From contig NZ_LZKU01000135.1 of assembly GCF_001672975.1 (NCBI RefSeq), positions 1-64,000 on the forward strand: DNA of 64,000 nt, in the 5' to 3' direction. The translations under genes were made by a program, and so were the position numbers. The DNA is from Mycobacterium sp. 1465703.0. Its GTDB lineage: Bacteria > Actinomycetota > Actinomycetes > Mycobacteriales > Mycobacteriaceae. Below the pieces are notes generated by a model. The model was not told the DNA's origin. It searched no databases and saw only the letters and a list, made by a program, of their open reading frames with translations. Below are positions 10,854-24,035 of the stretch, piece by piece (position 1 is the first letter of the stretch; each line of letters starts with the position of its first letter).

Positions 10854-11927
10854 GTGACTAAGCCGGTACAGACCATTGACGTGCTGCTGGCCGAGCACGC
10901 CGACCTCGAGCGCCGGCTGGCGGACCCCGAATTGCACAGCAATCCCGACGAGGCCCGCAAAGCCGGACGGCGATTTGCTCGGCTTGCCCCGATCGTGAGC
11001 ACCTACCGCAAGCTGGCGGCCGCCCGTGATGACCTGGACACCGCGCGAGAACTGGCTGCTGACGACGCGTCGTTCGCCGCCGAGGTGACCGATCTGGAAA
11101 CTCAGGTGGCCGAACTGGACACCCAGCTGACCGATATGCTGGCCCCGCGCGACCCGCATGACGCCGACGACATCGTCCTCGAGGTCAAATCCGGTGAAGG
11201 CGGCGAAGAATCCGCCCTGTTCGCCGCTGATCTGGCCAGGATGTACATTCGCTACGCCGAGCGGCACGGCTGGACCGTCACCGTGCTGGACGAAACCACA
11301 TCCGACCTGGGCGGTTACAAGGACGCGACGCTGGCCATCGCCAGCAAGGGCGATTCGGCCGACGGGGTGTGGTCGCGGCTGAAGTTCGAAGGCGGGGTAC
11401 ACCGCGTGCAACGCGTCCCCGTAACCGAATCCCAAGGGCGCGTTCATACTTCGGCGGCCGGCGTGCTGGTGTATCCCGAGCCCGAAGAGGTTGGCGAAGT
11501 GCAGATCGACGAGTCGGACCTGCGCGTCGATGTCTACCGCTCTTCGGGGAAGGGCGGCCAGGGGGTCAACACCACGGACTCCGCCGTGCGCATTACGCAC
11601 CAGCCCACCGGCATCGTCGTCACCTGTCAAAACGAGCGATCGCAGCTGCAGAACAAAGCCCGCGCACTGCAGGTTCTGGCCGCCCGTCTGCAGGTGTTGG
11701 CCGAAGAGCAGGCGCTGGCGGACGCCTCGGCGGACCGGGCCAGCCAGATTCGCACCGTAGACCGCAGCGAGCGCATCCGCACCTACAACTTCCCGGAAAA
11801 CCGGATCGCGGACCACCGGATCAATTTCAAGTCGCACAATCTCGATCAAGTGCTCGACGGCGACCTGGACGCCTTGTTCGACGCCTTGGCCGCCGCTGAC
11901 AAGCAGACCCGGCTGCAACAGGCATGA
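10854..11927 (+). CDS. prfA: Peptide chain release factor 1
   Basis: Class I release factor recognising UAA and UAG. The catalytic GGQ motif is in [17 protein letters not shown], preceded by the codon-recognition domain with [22 protein letters not shown]. The GTG at 10854, after AGGAGGTGCGGCA, gives 357 residues, the M. tuberculosis length; the earlier ATG at 10791 lacks a good ribosome-binding site. The glutamine of GGQ is the target of PrmC, encoded by the next gene, whose ATG overlaps the prfA stop. Confidence 0.97.
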   Translation: MTKPVQTIDVLLAEHADLERRLADPELHSNPDEARKAGRRFARLAPIVSTYRKLAAARDDLDTARELAADDASFAAEVTDLETQVAELDTQLTDMLAPRDPHDADDIVLEVKSGEGGEESALFAADLARMYIRYAERHGWTVTVLDETTSDLGGYKDATLAIASKGDSADGVWSRLKFEGGVHRVQRVPVTESQGRVHTSAAGVLVYPEPEEVGEVQIDESDLRVDVYRSSGKGGQGVNTTDSAVRITHQPTGIVVTCQNERSQLQNKARALQVLAARLQVLAEEQALADASADRASQIRTVDRSERIRTYNFPENRIADHRINFKSHNLDQVLDGDLDALFDALAAADKQTRLQQA

Positions 11928-12799
11928 ACGTCCTGCGGCGCGCGATCGATGATGCTGCGGCCACCCTTGCCGAAGCGGGAATCGATTCTGCGCGTTGGGA
12001 TGCCGAGCAATTGGCCGCGCACCTGGCGGGGACTGACCGCGGGCGCCTGACCCTGCTCGATCCGCCCGGTGAAGACTTTTTCGGGCGGTACCGCGACGCC
12101 GTGGCGGCGCGCTCGCAACGGGTGCCGCTGCAACATCTGTTGGGGACCGCGGCGTTCGGGCCTGCCATGCTGCACGTCGGACCGGGCGTCTTCGTACCCC
12201 GTCCGGAAACTGAAGCCATGCTGGAATGGGCTGCCGCGCAAGAACTTGTACCGCATCCCGTCATCGTCGACTTGTGCACCGGATCGGGCGCTTTGGCGCT
12301 GGCACTGGCCCAGCACCGGCCCGCGGCGCGAATCGTCGCGGTCGACAATTCCGATGCCGCTCTCGAATACGCCCGCCGCAACGTCGAGGGCACGGCGATT
12401 GAGTTGCTGCGAGCAGACGTGACGACGCTTGATTTGGAGCCGGACGTGCCCGCCGACCTGGACGGCCGGGTCGATTTGGTGGTGGCCAACCCGCCGTATG
12501 TCCCCGACGGTGCTGTGCTGGACCCTGAAGTCGCTCAACATGATCCACACCAGGCGGTCTTCGGTGGGCCGGACGGATTGGCGGTGATCGCTCCGATTGT
12601 CCGCCTCGCCGTTCGCTGGCTGCGTCCGGGAGGGCTGATCGGAGTCGAGCACGATGACACCACCTCGGCCCAGACGACGGAATTGTTCTTGCGCACCGGA
12701 GCATTCGAAGACGTCACGGCCCGGCGCGACCTGACCGGGCGGCCACGATTCGTGACCGCCCGCAGGAGAGCCGGAGCCCGAGGAGAGCGGCACCCGTGA
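11924..12799 (+). CDS. prmC: Release factor glutamine methyltransferase
   Basis: SAM-dependent N5-glutamine methyltransferase (HemK/PrmC) that modifies the GGQ motif of RF1/RF2. [15 protein letters not shown] is the SAM-binding motif I region (about residue 115), and ANPPYVPDG has the NPPY catalytic loop at about 189-192. An N-terminal helical domain binds the release factor. 291 residues. ATGA overlap with prfA upstream and sua5 downstream indicates one operon. Confidence 0.95.
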   Translation: MNVLRRAIDDAAATLAEAGIDSARWDAEQLAAHLAGTDRGRLTLLDPPGEDFFGRYRDAVAARSQRVPLQHLLGTAAFGPAMLHVGPGVFVPRPETEAMLEWAAAQELVPHPVIVDLCTGSGALALALAQHRPAARIVAVDNSDAALEYARRNVEGTAIELLRADVTTLDLEPDVPADLDGRVDLVVANPPYVPDGAVLDPEVAQHDPHQAVFGGPDGLAVIAPIVRLAVRWLRPGGLIGVEHDDTTSAQTTELFLRTGAFEDVTARRDLTGRPRFVTARRRAGARGERHP

Positions 12800-13455
12800 C
12801 GGACGTCTTCGACTGCGCGGATCCCAACCAGCGCCCACTCGCAATCGCCGCTGCGGCAGAGGCGCTCAAGGGCGGCCGACTGGTCGTGATGCCCACCGAC
12901 ACGGTGTACGGCATCGGCGCCGATGCGTTCAACAGCGCCGCGGTATCGGCGTTGTTGTCGGCAAAGGGGCGGGGGCGGGACATGCCGGTGGGTGTGCTCG
13001 TCGGCTCCTGGCACACCATCGAGGGGCTCGTGTACACCATGCCGGACGGGGCGCGGGACTTGATCCGTGCCTTCTGGCCGGGCGCACTGAGCCTCGTGGT
13101 GACGCAGGCCCCGTCGTTGCAGTGGGATCTCGGTGACGCCCGCGGCACCGTGATGCTGCGGATGCCACTGCATCCCGTCGCCATCGAGCTGTTACGCGAA
13201 GTCGGGCCCCTGGCGGTGTCGAGCGCGAACGTCTCCGGCCGTCCGGCCGCCGTGAATGCCGATGAGGCGCGCAGCCAGCTAGGCGATCTCGTCGACGTCT
13301 ACCTGGACGCGGGCCCGTCCGATCAAGGGGCCGCGTCCACGATCGTCGATCTGACCGGTGACATGCCGCGGATTCTGCGGCCGGGTCCGGTGAGCGCCGA
13401 GCGGATCGCAGAAGTGCTCGCCGTCGACCCAGAAAGCTTGACCGCCCGGGCCTGA
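12796..13455 (+). CDS. sua5: L-threonylcarbamoyladenylate synthase (Sua5/TsaC/YrdC family)
   Basis: Makes threonylcarbamoyl-AMP from threonine, bicarbonate and ATP for the t6A37 modification of ANN-decoding tRNAs. The YrdC fold shows GRLVVMPTDTVYGIGADAFN, the KGRGRDMPVGVLV nucleotide-binding segment, SLVVT, and GPLAVSSANVSGRPAA. 219 residues with no separate Sua5 C-terminal domain, so of the short TsaC type. The GTG start overlaps the prmC stop. Confidence 0.93.
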   Translation: MTDVFDCADPNQRPLAIAAAAEALKGGRLVVMPTDTVYGIGADAFNSAAVSALLSAKGRGRDMPVGVLVGSWHTIEGLVYTMPDGARDLIRAFWPGALSLVVTQAPSLQWDLGDARGTVMLRMPLHPVAIELLREVGPLAVSSANVSGRPAAVNADEARSQLGDLVDVYLDAGPSDQGAASTIVDLTGDMPRILRPGPVSAERIAEVLAVDPESLTARA

Positions 13456-13481
13456 CTGGAGCGGTTGTCGAGGTCCCAGGT

Positions 13482-14693
13482 TTGTCCAGTACGGTCTCGG
13501 TGATGTCCAGCGACGTGACCAACCTTGCCGGTGGTTTGCTTGCGCTGGGCGACCGCGGCGCCGGAGTTCCGCTTCGTGAGCTGGCGCTGGTGGGTTTGAC
13601 CGCGGCGATCATCACGTACTTCGCAACCGGGCCGGTGCGGCAACTGGCGACCCGGCTTGGCGCGGTCGCCTACCCGCGGGAGCGCGACGTCCACGTGACG
13701 CCGACGCCTCGAATGGGTGGGCTGGCGATGTTTGTCGGCGTCGTGACGGCTGTCTTCCTGGCGTCCCAGCTTCCGGCGCTCACCCGTGGGTTTGTCTACT
13801 CCAGCGGTATGCCCGCGGTCCTGGTGGCCGGCGCGGTCATCATGGGCATCGGCCTGATCGACGACCGTTGGGGCCTCGACGCTTTGACCAAGTTCGCCGG
13901 ACAGATCACCGCGGCCAGCGTGCTGGTCACCATGGGCGTGGCGTGGAGCGTTCTGTACATCCCCATCGGCGGCGTCGGCACCATCGTGCTCGACCAGGCG
14001 TCGTCGATCCTGCTGACCCTGGCGCTGACCGTGTCGGTAGTCAACGCGATGAACTTCGTCGACGGGCTCGACGGTCTGGCCGCCGGGCTGGGGCTGATCA
14101 CCGCATTGGCCATCTGCATGTTCTCGGTCGGCCTGCTGCGCGATCACGGCGGTGACGTGCTGTTCTATCCGCCCGCGGTTATCTCGGTGGTGCTGGCCGG
14201 TGCTTGCCTGGGCTTTCTGCCACACAACTTCCATCGCGCCAAGATCTTCATGGGCGACTCCGGCTCGATGCTGATCGGTCTGATGCTGTCGGCGGCGTCG
14301 ACGACGGCCGCAGGTCCCGTCTCGCAGAACGCCTACGGGGCCCGCGACGTGTTCGTCCTGCTGTCACCGTTCCTACTGGTGGCCGCGGTCATCTTTGTAC
14401 CGATGCTCGATTTGCTGCTGGCGATCGTGCGCCGCACCCGGGCCGGCCGCAGCGCGTTCAGCCCCGACAAGATGCACTTGCATCATCGGTTGCTGCAGAT
14501 CGGGCACTCGCACCGCCGGGTGGTGTTGCTGATCTATCTGTGGGTCGGCATCGTGGCGTTCGGGGCCGCCAGCACAATCTTCTTCCGCCCCCGCGATACC
14601 GCCGCGGTGATGCTGGGTGCCATCGTGGTGGCCGGCATCGCGACGGCGATCCCGCTGCTGCGCCGCGGAGAGGACTACTACGACGAAGGGTAG
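13482..14693 (+). CDS. wecA: Decaprenyl-phosphate GlcNAc-1-phosphate transferase (WecA/Rfe)
   Basis: Integral membrane enzyme starting the arabinogalactan linker by transferring GlcNAc-1-P from UDP-GlcNAc to decaprenyl phosphate. About 11 hydrophobic segments are seen. Catalytic motifs are GLIDDRWGLDALTKFAGQ, NAMNFVDGLDGLAAG, HRAKIFMGDSGSM and the HLHHRLLQIGHSHRR loop on the cytosolic side. TTG at 13482 gives 403 residues and keeps sequence resembling the M. tuberculosis 5' end; ATG at 13503 (396 aa) is equally plausible. Confidence 0.94.
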   Translation: MSSTVSVMSSDVTNLAGGLLALGDRGAGVPLRELALVGLTAAIITYFATGPVRQLATRLGAVAYPRERDVHVTPTPRMGGLAMFVGVVTAVFLASQLPALTRGFVYSSGMPAVLVAGAVIMGIGLIDDRWGLDALTKFAGQITAASVLVTMGVAWSVLYIPIGGVGTIVLDQASSILLTLALTVSVVNAMNFVDGLDGLAAGLGLITALAICMFSVGLLRDHGGDVLFYPPAVISVVLAGACLGFLPHNFHRAKIFMGDSGSMLIGLMLSAASTTAAGPVSQNAYGARDVFVLLSPFLLVAAVIFVPMLDLLLAIVRRTRAGRSAFSPDKMHLHHRLLQIGHSHRRVVLLIYLWVGIVAFGAASTIFFRPRDTAAVMLGAIVVAGIATAIPLLRRGEDYYDEG

Positions 14694-14908
14694 TAGTTGC
14701 CTATTCGGTGTGGTACGGTGCTGGTAGAACCCCAAAAAGCCGTGCAGGCTACCGGCCCATCGGAGGCAAATTCGACCGGGCTGGTTGAAGACCGGCCTCG
14801 GGTGATACCCCTTCGGTGATTCGACTGTGACGTGCGATACGCTCGGCGGACCACCGATCAGTCGGTCGGGGGGGTCCCGTTCCATCAACCTGGGATTGAG
14901 GTGCTGCA

Positions 14909-15403
14909 GTGACGACACCAGCGCAGGACGCGCCGTTGGTGTTTCCCTCTGTTGCTTTCCGTCCGGTTCGGCTCTTCGTGATCAGCATTGCCATCACCGC
15001 GGTGGCGATGCTCGCCGCCGGACTGTCCGGTCACCTGATGGTCGGAGTCTTCTTCGGTATCGGGCTTCTCCTGGGTTTGCTCAACGCGGTACTTGTGCGT
15101 CGCTCGGTTGAGTCGATTACCGCCAAGGATCACCCGCTGAAACGATCGATGGCGGTCAACTCGGCATCACGGCTGGCCATCATCACCGTCGTCGGCCTGA
15201 TCATCGCCTACGTCTTTCGCCCCGCCGGCCTGGGCGTCGTGTTCGGCCTGGCGCTTTTCCAGATCCTCTTGGTGGCTTCGACAGCGCTTCCGGTGTGGAA
15301 AAAGCTGCGCGCCGGCGACTGGGCGGAGCCGTCGGACGGTGCCGGGGGCGGCGTGATCCCAGGGTCGGAAGGACCGGAAGGAAGGAACACCACCGATGCC
15401 TGA
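14909..15403 (+). CDS. AtpI-like membrane protein at the head of the ATP synthase operon (Rv1303-type)
   Basis: 164 residues with four hydrophobic segments (about 22-42, 44-64, 88-106, 110-130) and a Gly-rich cytosolic tail. Position before atpB and topology match the AtpI/Rv1303 group, proposed to help c-ring assembly or Mg transport; that role is from the family. The GTG start follows GAGGTGCTGCA. The last 8 bases overlap the atpB start. The 215-bp gap upstream probably holds the operon promoter, but no convincing -35/-10 pair was found. Confidence 0.85.
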   Translation: MTTPAQDAPLVFPSVAFRPVRLFVISIAITAVAMLAAGLSGHLMVGVFFGIGLLLGLLNAVLVRRSVESITAKDHPLKRSMAVNSASRLAIITVVGLIIAYVFRPAGLGVVFGLALFQILLVASTALPVWKKLRAGDWAEPSDGAGGGVIPGSEGPEGRNTTDA

Positions 15404-16154
15404 GACGACGTTCCTGGCCGAGGGCGCGATCGAGGTTGGCGCGCACACCCAAGCCAAGTGGCTCGGTCTGACCGTCAACACCGACACGATTCTGGCGACC
15501 GGTATTGCCGCCGTGATCGTGTTGGCACTGGCCTTCTTCCTGCGCGCGAAGATCACCTCTACCGGTGTGCCCAGCGGCGTTCAGTTGTTCTGGGAAGCCA
15601 TCACGGTCCAGATGCGCGATCAGATCGAGAGTGCGGTCGGCATGCGGATCGCGCCGTTCGTGTTGCCGCTGGCCGTCACCATCTTCGTGTTCATCCTGAT
15701 CTCCAACTGGCTGTCGGTCCTTCCCTTGCAGTACACCGACAAGTCCGGACACACCACCGAGCTGCTGAAGTCGGCGGCGGCGGACATCAATTACGTTCTG
15801 GCGCTGGCTCTGTTCGTGTTCGTCTGCTACCACGTGGCGGGCATCTGGCGCCGTGGCGTCATCGGACACCCGCTCGCCGTGCTCAAAGGTCACGTTGCGT
15901 TCCTGGCGCCGATCAACCTGGTCGAAGAGCTGGCCAAGCCAATCTCGTTGTCGCTCCGACTTTTCGGCAACATCTTCGCCGGCGGCATCCTGGTCGCCCT
16001 GATCGCGCTGTTCCCGCCCTACATCATGTGGGCGCCCAACGCGATCTGGAAGGCCTTCGACCTGTTCGTCGGGGCCATCCAGGCCTTCATCTTCTCGATT
16101 CTGACCATCTTGTACTTCAGCCAGGCCATGGAGATCGAGGATCACCATGACTGA
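15396..16154 (+). CDS. atpB: ATP synthase subunit a
   Basis: Membrane stator subunit forming the two proton half-channels next to the c-ring. 252 residues with five to six membrane segments. The essential arginine lies in [19 protein letters not shown] near residue 187. EELAKP and the C-terminal [21 protein letters not shown] are typical of mycobacteria. The ATG overlaps the upstream AtpI-like gene by 8 bases. Confidence 0.96.
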   Translation: MPETTFLAEGAIEVGAHTQAKWLGLTVNTDTILATGIAAVIVLALAFFLRAKITSTGVPSGVQLFWEAITVQMRDQIESAVGMRIAPFVLPLAVTIFVFILISNWLSVLPLQYTDKSGHTTELLKSAAADINYVLALALFVFVCYHVAGIWRRGVIGHPLAVLKGHVAFLAPINLVEELAKPISLSLRLFGNIFAGGILVALIALFPPYIMWAPNAIWKAFDLFVGAIQAFIFSILTILYFSQAMEIEDHHD

Positions 16155-16175
16155 GGCCACCGCAAGTTTTTTTGA

Positions 16176-16487
<312 letters not shown>

Positions 16488-16496
16488 TTCGCTGTT

Positions 16497-17030
16497 ATGG
16501 GTGACGCGAGTCTGAGCGTTCTGGCGTCCAGCCAGGTGGTGGCCGAGGGAGGCAGCAACTTCCTCGTCCCGAACGGCACCTTCTTCTTCGTGCTGGCCAT
16601 CTTCCTGATCGTGCTGGCCGTCATCGGCACATTCGTTGTGCCGCCCGTCATGAGGGTGTTGCGCGAGCGTGACGCCATGGTCGCCAAGACGGCTGCGGAC
16701 AACAAGAAGGCGGGCGAGCAGTTCGAAGCGGCCAAGGCCGACTACGAAGAAGCGCTGACCGAAGCGCGGGTTCAGGCGTCGTCTTTACGCGACAACGCCC
16801 GCGCCGAAGGCCGTAAGGTGGTGGAAGACGCGCGCGCCCGTGCCGAACAGCAGGTGATGTCGACGTTGCAGATGGCATCCGAGCAATTGAAGCGGGAGAG
16901 GGACGCCGTGGAACTGGATCTGCGTGCCAACGTCGCCACCCTGTCGGCGACCTTGGCCAGCCGGATCCTCGGCGTCGAGGTCGCGCCTGCCACCGCGAGC
17001 GCATCCGCAACAGGAAAGTCCGGGCGGTAA
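16497..17030 (+). CDS. atpF: ATP synthase subunit b
   Basis: Peripheral stalk protein. One membrane helix near residues 22-48 ([20 protein letters not shown]) is followed by a long charged helix (about 55-150) with the heptad pattern of a coiled coil. In mycobacteria it pairs with the b' part of the AtpH fusion encoded next. 177 residues. It starts 9 bases after atpE and ends 6 bases before atpH. Confidence 0.95.
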   Translation: MGDASLSVLASSQVVAEGGSNFLVPNGTFFFVLAIFLIVLAVIGTFVVPPVMRVLRERDAMVAKTAADNKKAGEQFEAAKADYEEALTEARVQASSLRDNARAEGRKVVEDARARAEQQVMSTLQMASEQLKRERDAVELDLRANVATLSATLASRILGVEVAPATASASATGKSGR

Positions 17031-17036
17031 TCACGT

Positions 17037-18377
17037 ATGTCGACTTTCATCGGGCAGTTGGTCGGATTCGCGGCCATCGTGTTTCTGGTCGTGCGGTATG
17101 TCGTGCCGCCGGTTCGTCGTCTGATGACCGCTCGGCAAGACGCCGTGCGCCAGCAGTTGAAAGATGCTGCGACGGCGAGCGATCGGCTCAGCGAGTCGAC
17201 CACGGCACACAGCAAGGCCGTCGAATCCGCCAAGTCGGAGGGCGAGCGGATCGTCGAGGAGGCCAAGGCCGACTCGGGCCGCATCGTCGAACAGTTGCGG
17301 GCCCAGGCTGATGTCGAATCCGAACGCATCAGCGTGCAGGGCAGTCGGCAGGTCGATCTCTTGCGTACCCAACTGAGCCGACAGTTGCGTTTGGAGCTCG
17401 GCCACGAAGCGGTGCGCCAGGCGGGCGAGTTGGTTCGGAACTACGTCGCCGATTCGGCGCAGCAGTCGGCCACCGTCGACCGGTTCCTCGAGGAACTCGA
17501 CGCGATGGCGCCGGCACCGGCCGACGTCCAGTATCCCTTGATGGCCAAGATGCGCTCGTCGAGTCGCGTCGCACTGGGCAACTTGTCGGACAAGTTCGGC
17601 ACCATCGCCAAAGACCTTGACAATAAGGGGCTTTCGACCCTCTCCAGTGAACTGGTGGAGGTGGCCCAGATGCTGGACCGCGAGGTCGTCGTTACGCGGT
17701 ATCTCACCGTTCCGGCCGAAGATAGCGGCCCCAGGGTCCGGTTGATCGAGCGGTTGGTCTCCGGCAAGGTCGGCGACGCCACACTCGAGGTGCTGCGCAC
17801 GGCGGTCTCGGAGCGTTGGTCGGCCAACTCCGACCTCATCGACGCCATCGAACACGTGTCTCGGCAGGCATTGCTCGACGTCGCCGAACGTGAGGACAAA
17901 GTCGACGAGGTCGAAGAACAGCTGTTCCGATTCTCCCGCATCCTCGACGCGCAGCCCCAACTTGGCATCCTGTTGGGCGACTACGCCGTTCCGGTGGAAG
18001 GCCGAGTCGGGTTGTTGCGCAAGGTGCTTGACAGCGCAAGCGGCAAAGTCAATCCCATTGCGGCTGCGCTGCTGAGCCAGACGGTCGAACTGCTCAGGGG
18101 CGAGCCGGCCGAGGAGGCCATTCAGTTCTTGGCAGAAGTCGCCGTGGCGCGCCGCGGCGAGATCGTCGCTGCGGTCGGCGCAGCGGCCGAACTCAGCGAT
18201 GAGCAGCGGTCTCGTCTCACCGACGTGCTCGGCCGCATCTACGGTCACCCGGTAGCGGTGCAGCTGCAGATCGATGCCGAACTACTGGGCGGCCTGCTCA
18301 TCTCGGTTGGCGATGAAGTGATCGACGGGACACTCGCTTCACGCCTTGCCGCGGCCGAGGCTCAATTGCCCGACTGA
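17037..18377 (+). CDS. atpH: ATP synthase b-delta fusion subunit
   Basis: A 446-residue fusion known from mycobacteria. Residues 1-165 form a second b-type stalk subunit with an N-terminal membrane helix ([20 protein letters not shown]) and a coiled coil. Residues about 175-446 are the delta/OSCP domain that caps the F1 head ([41 protein letters not shown]). The fusion replaces separate b' and delta genes. Confidence 0.96.
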   Translation: MSTFIGQLVGFAAIVFLVVRYVVPPVRRLMTARQDAVRQQLKDAATASDRLSESTTAHSKAVESAKSEGERIVEEAKADSGRIVEQLRAQADVESERISVQGSRQVDLLRTQLSRQLRLELGHEAVRQAGELVRNYVADSAQQSATVDRFLEELDAMAPAPADVQYPLMAKMRSSSRVALGNLSDKFGTIAKDLDNKGLSTLSSELVEVAQMLDREVVVTRYLTVPAEDSGPRVRLIERLVSGKVGDATLEVLRTAVSERWSANSDLIDAIEHVSRQALLDVAEREDKVDEVEEQLFRFSRILDAQPQLGILLGDYAVPVEGRVGLLRKVLDSASGKVNPIAAALLSQTVELLRGEPAEEAIQFLAEVAVARRGEIVAAVGAAAELSDEQRSRLTDVLGRIYGHPVAVQLQIDAELLGGLLISVGDEVIDGTLASRLAAAEAQLPD

Positions 18378-18434
18378 CACAACCATTCATCACCATCACC
18401 CGCGAACCAAGATCAAGTAGGAAGACGAAAAGCC

Positions 18435-20114
<1,680 letters not shown>

Positions 20115-20120
20115 CTACCG

Positions 20121-21029
20121 ATGGCAGCAACACTTCGCGAATTACGTGGCCGGATTCGTTCGGCCGGGTCGATCAAGAAGATCACCAAGGCCCAGGAGAT
20201 GATCGCGACCTCGCGCATCGGCAAGGCACAGGCCCGGTTGGAGTCCGCACGGCCTTACGCCTTTCAGATCACCGCGATGCTCACCACCCTGTCCTCCGAG
20301 GCCGCGCTGGACCACCCGTTGCTGGTCGAGCGTGACGAGCCGAAGCGGGCCGGCATCTTGGTGGTGTCCTCGGATCGTGGCTTGTGCGGCGCGTACAACT
20401 CGAGCATCTTCCGTCGCTCCGAGGAGCTCTTCTCCCTGCTGAGGGAGGAAGGCAAGACGCCGGTCGTCTACACGGTGGGCCGAAAGGCGCTGAACTACTT
20501 CAAATTCCGCAACTGGGACATCACCGAATCGTGGACCGGCTTCTCCGAGCAACCGTCGTATGAAAACGCGGCCGAGATCGCTTCGACTCTGGTCGAGGCT
20601 TTCATGGCAGGCGCGGGCGACGACGAGTCAGAGGACGGCCAGGGCGTCGACGAGCTGCACATCGTCTACTCCGAGTTCAAGTCGATGATGTCGCAGGCCG
20701 CGGCGGCCCACCGCATCGCTCCGCTGGTCGTGGAATACGTCGAGGACACCGACGAACTCCACACGCTGTACTCGTTCGAGCCAGACGCCACAACACTTTT
20801 CGAGTCGCTGCTGCCGCGTTATGTGACGACCCGGGTGTACGCGGCGCTGCTGGAATCGGCGGCATCGGAGCTCGCGTCGCGTCAACGGGCGATGAAGTCG
20901 GCAACCGACAACGCGGACGACCTGATCAAAGAACTCACGCTGATGGCGAACCGCGAGCGGCAGGCTCAGATCACCCAAGAGATCAGCGAAATCGTCGGTG
21001 GCGCAAACGCGCTCGCCGACGCCAAGTAG
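20121..21029 (+). CDS. atpG: ATP synthase subunit gamma
   Basis: Central rotor shaft in F1, 302 residues. N- and C-terminal helices ([25 protein letters not shown] and [20 protein letters not shown] regions) form the coiled coil. The globular part contains a short acidic insertion ([15 protein letters not shown], about residues 162-176) corresponding to the mycobacteria-specific gamma loop implicated in coupling and reduced ATPase activity. Confidence 0.96.
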   Translation: MAATLRELRGRIRSAGSIKKITKAQEMIATSRIGKAQARLESARPYAFQITAMLTTLSSEAALDHPLLVERDEPKRAGILVVSSDRGLCGAYNSSIFRRSEELFSLLREEGKTPVVYTVGRKALNYFKFRNWDITESWTGFSEQPSYENAAEIASTLVEAFMAGAGDDESEDGQGVDELHIVYSEFKSMMSQAAAAHRIAPLVVEYVEDTDELHTLYSFEPDATTLFESLLPRYVTTRVYAALLESAASELASRQRAMKSATDNADDLIKELTLMANRERQAQITQEISEIVGGANALADAK

Positions 21030-22517
<1,488 letters not shown>

Positions 22518-22551
22518 GGCGTGAACGAACCGGCCCGGAAAGGCTTGTGGC

Positions 22552-22917
22552 ATGGCGGAATTGAACGTTGAGATAGTGGCCGTCGACCGAAAGATCTGGT
22601 CGGGTGAGGCAACGTTTCTGTTCACCCGCACCACCGTCGGTGAGATCGGCATCCTGCCGCGGCACATCCCGCTGGTGGCGCAGTTGGTCGACGACGCAAT
22701 GGTGCGCGTCGAGCGAGAAGGCGAAGACGATCTGCGGATCGCGGTGGATGGCGGGTTCTTGTCTGTCACCGAAGAATCAGTGACCATCCTCGCTGAATCC
22801 GCCGAGTTCTCCTCGGAGATCGATGAGAGCGCCGCCCGAGAGGCTTCTGAGTCGGACGATCCGCGCATTGCCGCCAGAGGGCGCGCACGATTGCGCGCCG
22901 TCGGCGCGATCGACTAA
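22552..22917 (+). CDS. atpC: ATP synthase subunit epsilon
   Basis: 121-residue rotor-foot subunit contacting the c-ring. The N-terminal beta-sandwich ([36 protein letters not shown]) is intact and the C-terminal helical part is short, as in other mycobacteria, so it is less able to extend as an ATPase brake. Last gene of the ATP synthase cluster. Confidence 0.96.
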   Translation: MAELNVEIVAVDRKIWSGEATFLFTRTTVGEIGILPRHIPLVAQLVDDAMVRVEREGEDDLRIAVDGGFLSVTEESVTILAESAEFSSEIDESAAREASESDDPRIAARGRARLRAVGAID

Positions 22918-22923
22918 CCGCCG

Positions 22924-23457
22924 ATGAGCGCGCCCATGATCGGCATGGTCGTGCTCGTTGTCGTGCTGGCGAGCGCCGTCACCGGGCTGAGTTATCGGCT
23001 GTGGAAGCTGCGCCAGGGCGGCACGGCAGGGATCATGCGAGACATTCCCGCGGTCGGAGGTCACGGCTGGCGGCACGGCGTAATCCGTTACCGCGGCGGT
23101 GAAGCCGCGTTCTACCGGCTGTCCAGTCTGCGGTTGTGGCCGGACCGGCGGCTGAGCCGGCGCGGCGTAGAGATCGTGTCCAGGCGGGCACCACGCGGCG
23201 ACGAGTTCGACATCATGACCGACGAGATCGTCGTCATCGAGCTGCGAGACACCACCCAGGACCGCAGGTCTGGTTACGAGATCGCCTTCGACAAGGGCGC
23301 GTTGACCGCGTTTTTGTCCTGGCTGGAATCGCGTCCGTCACCGCGCTCCCGTCGGCGCGGCCTACAGGCCGCGCCGGCCGCTAACTGGTGGCGGCGTTCT
23401 CGCCCCCCGGTTTCCAGAGCACGTCGCCGTCAGGGTTGGCTACCCGCGACAGGATGA
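22924..23457 (+). CDS. DUF2550 membrane-anchored protein (Rv1312-type)
   Basis: One N-terminal membrane helix (residues 3-21, IGMVVLVVVLASAVTGLSY) is followed by a cytosolic domain with GIMRDIPAVGGHGWRHGVIRYRG and LRLWPDRRLSRRGVEI, the DUF2550 pattern. Function unknown. It starts 6 bases after atpC, so it is likely co-transcribed. At 177 residues it is about 30 longer than the M. tuberculosis homologue as I recall it. The extra Arg/Trp-rich tail reads through the 3' end of the convergent adenosyltransferase gene, a 77-bp antisense overlap. Confidence 0.85.
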   Translation: MSAPMIGMVVLVVVLASAVTGLSYRLWKLRQGGTAGIMRDIPAVGGHGWRHGVIRYRGGEAAFYRLSSLRLWPDRRLSRRGVEIVSRRAPRGDEFDIMTDEIVVIELRDTTQDRRSGYEIAFDKGALTAFLSWLESRPSPRSRRRGLQAAPAANWWRRSRPPVSRARRRQGWLPATG

Positions 23458-23965
23458 ACAGCAGATCCGACAGGCGGTTGAGGTATTTCGCGGGCAGCAC
23501 GTTGACCTGTCCGGGTGCGGCGTCGATCGCCGCCCACGCCGACCGTTCGGCTCGGCGTACCACGGTGCGGGCCACGTGCAAGTAAGCCGACAACGGCGAA
23601 CCGCCGGGCAACACAAAAGAATTCAATTTCGGTAGGGACTCGTTGTATGTGTCGCACCACTTTTCGAGCCGATCGATGTAGGGCTGGGTGACTCGCAGCG
23701 GCGGATACTCGGGGTTTTCGACCACCGGGGTCGACAGGTCCGCTCCGGCGTCGAACAGGTCGTTTTGGATCTGCCGCAACACACCCATCAGCCGCTCGTC
23801 CGGCTGACCCACGGCGACGGCGACGCCGATCGCCGAGTTGGCTTCGTCGCAATCGGCGTAGGCCACCAGGCGGGGGTCGTTTTTGGATACCCGGGAGAAA
23901 TCGCTCAATCCCGTGGTGCCGTCGTCGCCGGTTCGTGTGTAAATGCGAGTCAGGTGTACTGCCAT
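23381..23965 (-). CDS. Cob(I)alamin adenosyltransferase, PduO type
   Basis: Transfers adenosyl from ATP to cob(I)alamin, giving coenzyme B12. The N-terminal IYTRTGDDGTTGLSD is the ATP-binding P-loop-like motif of the PduO family. AYADCDEANSAIGVA, SFVLPGGSPLSAYLHVARTV-type sequence and RAERSAWAA follow, with LNRLSDLLFILSRVAN at the end. 194 residues. ATG at 23963-23965 is chosen by alignment with the family start; longer in-frame starts upstream run towards murA. Adenosylcobalamin serves methylmalonyl-CoA mutase, and the matching epimerase is at 40741-41208. Confidence 0.95.
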   Translation of the reverse strand: MAVHLTRIYTRTGDDGTTGLSDFSRVSKNDPRLVAYADCDEANSAIGVAVAVGQPDERLMGVLRQIQNDLFDAGADLSTPVVENPEYPPLRVTQPYIDRLEKWCDTYNESLPKLNSFVLPGGSPLSAYLHVARTVVRRAERSAWAAIDAAPGQVNVLPAKYLNRLSDLLFILSRVANPDGDVLWKPGGENAATS

Positions 23966-24035
23966 GAGCAAACCGTACTCGGGTGGGTGGGTCGGCCGAC
24001 TGACAAGGCGATAGGGCTTCACTAGACTGACGCGG

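Noticed and set aside
10131..11918. 595-residue minus-strand ORF opposite rpmE-prfA
   Set aside because: A long open antisense frame is common in DNA of this GC content; it crosses two real genes and shows no domain.
14694..14908. sigA promoter for the ATP synthase operon
   Set aside because: TTGCCT near 14697 and TACGGT or TAGAAC downstream do not have acceptable spacing, so no promoter is called although one is expected in this gap.
23966..24035. Insertion sequence between the adenosyltransferase and murA
   Set aside because: M. tuberculosis has a transposase gene (Rv1313c) nearby as I recall, but here the gap to murA is only 70 bp and no transposase or terminal repeats are seen.
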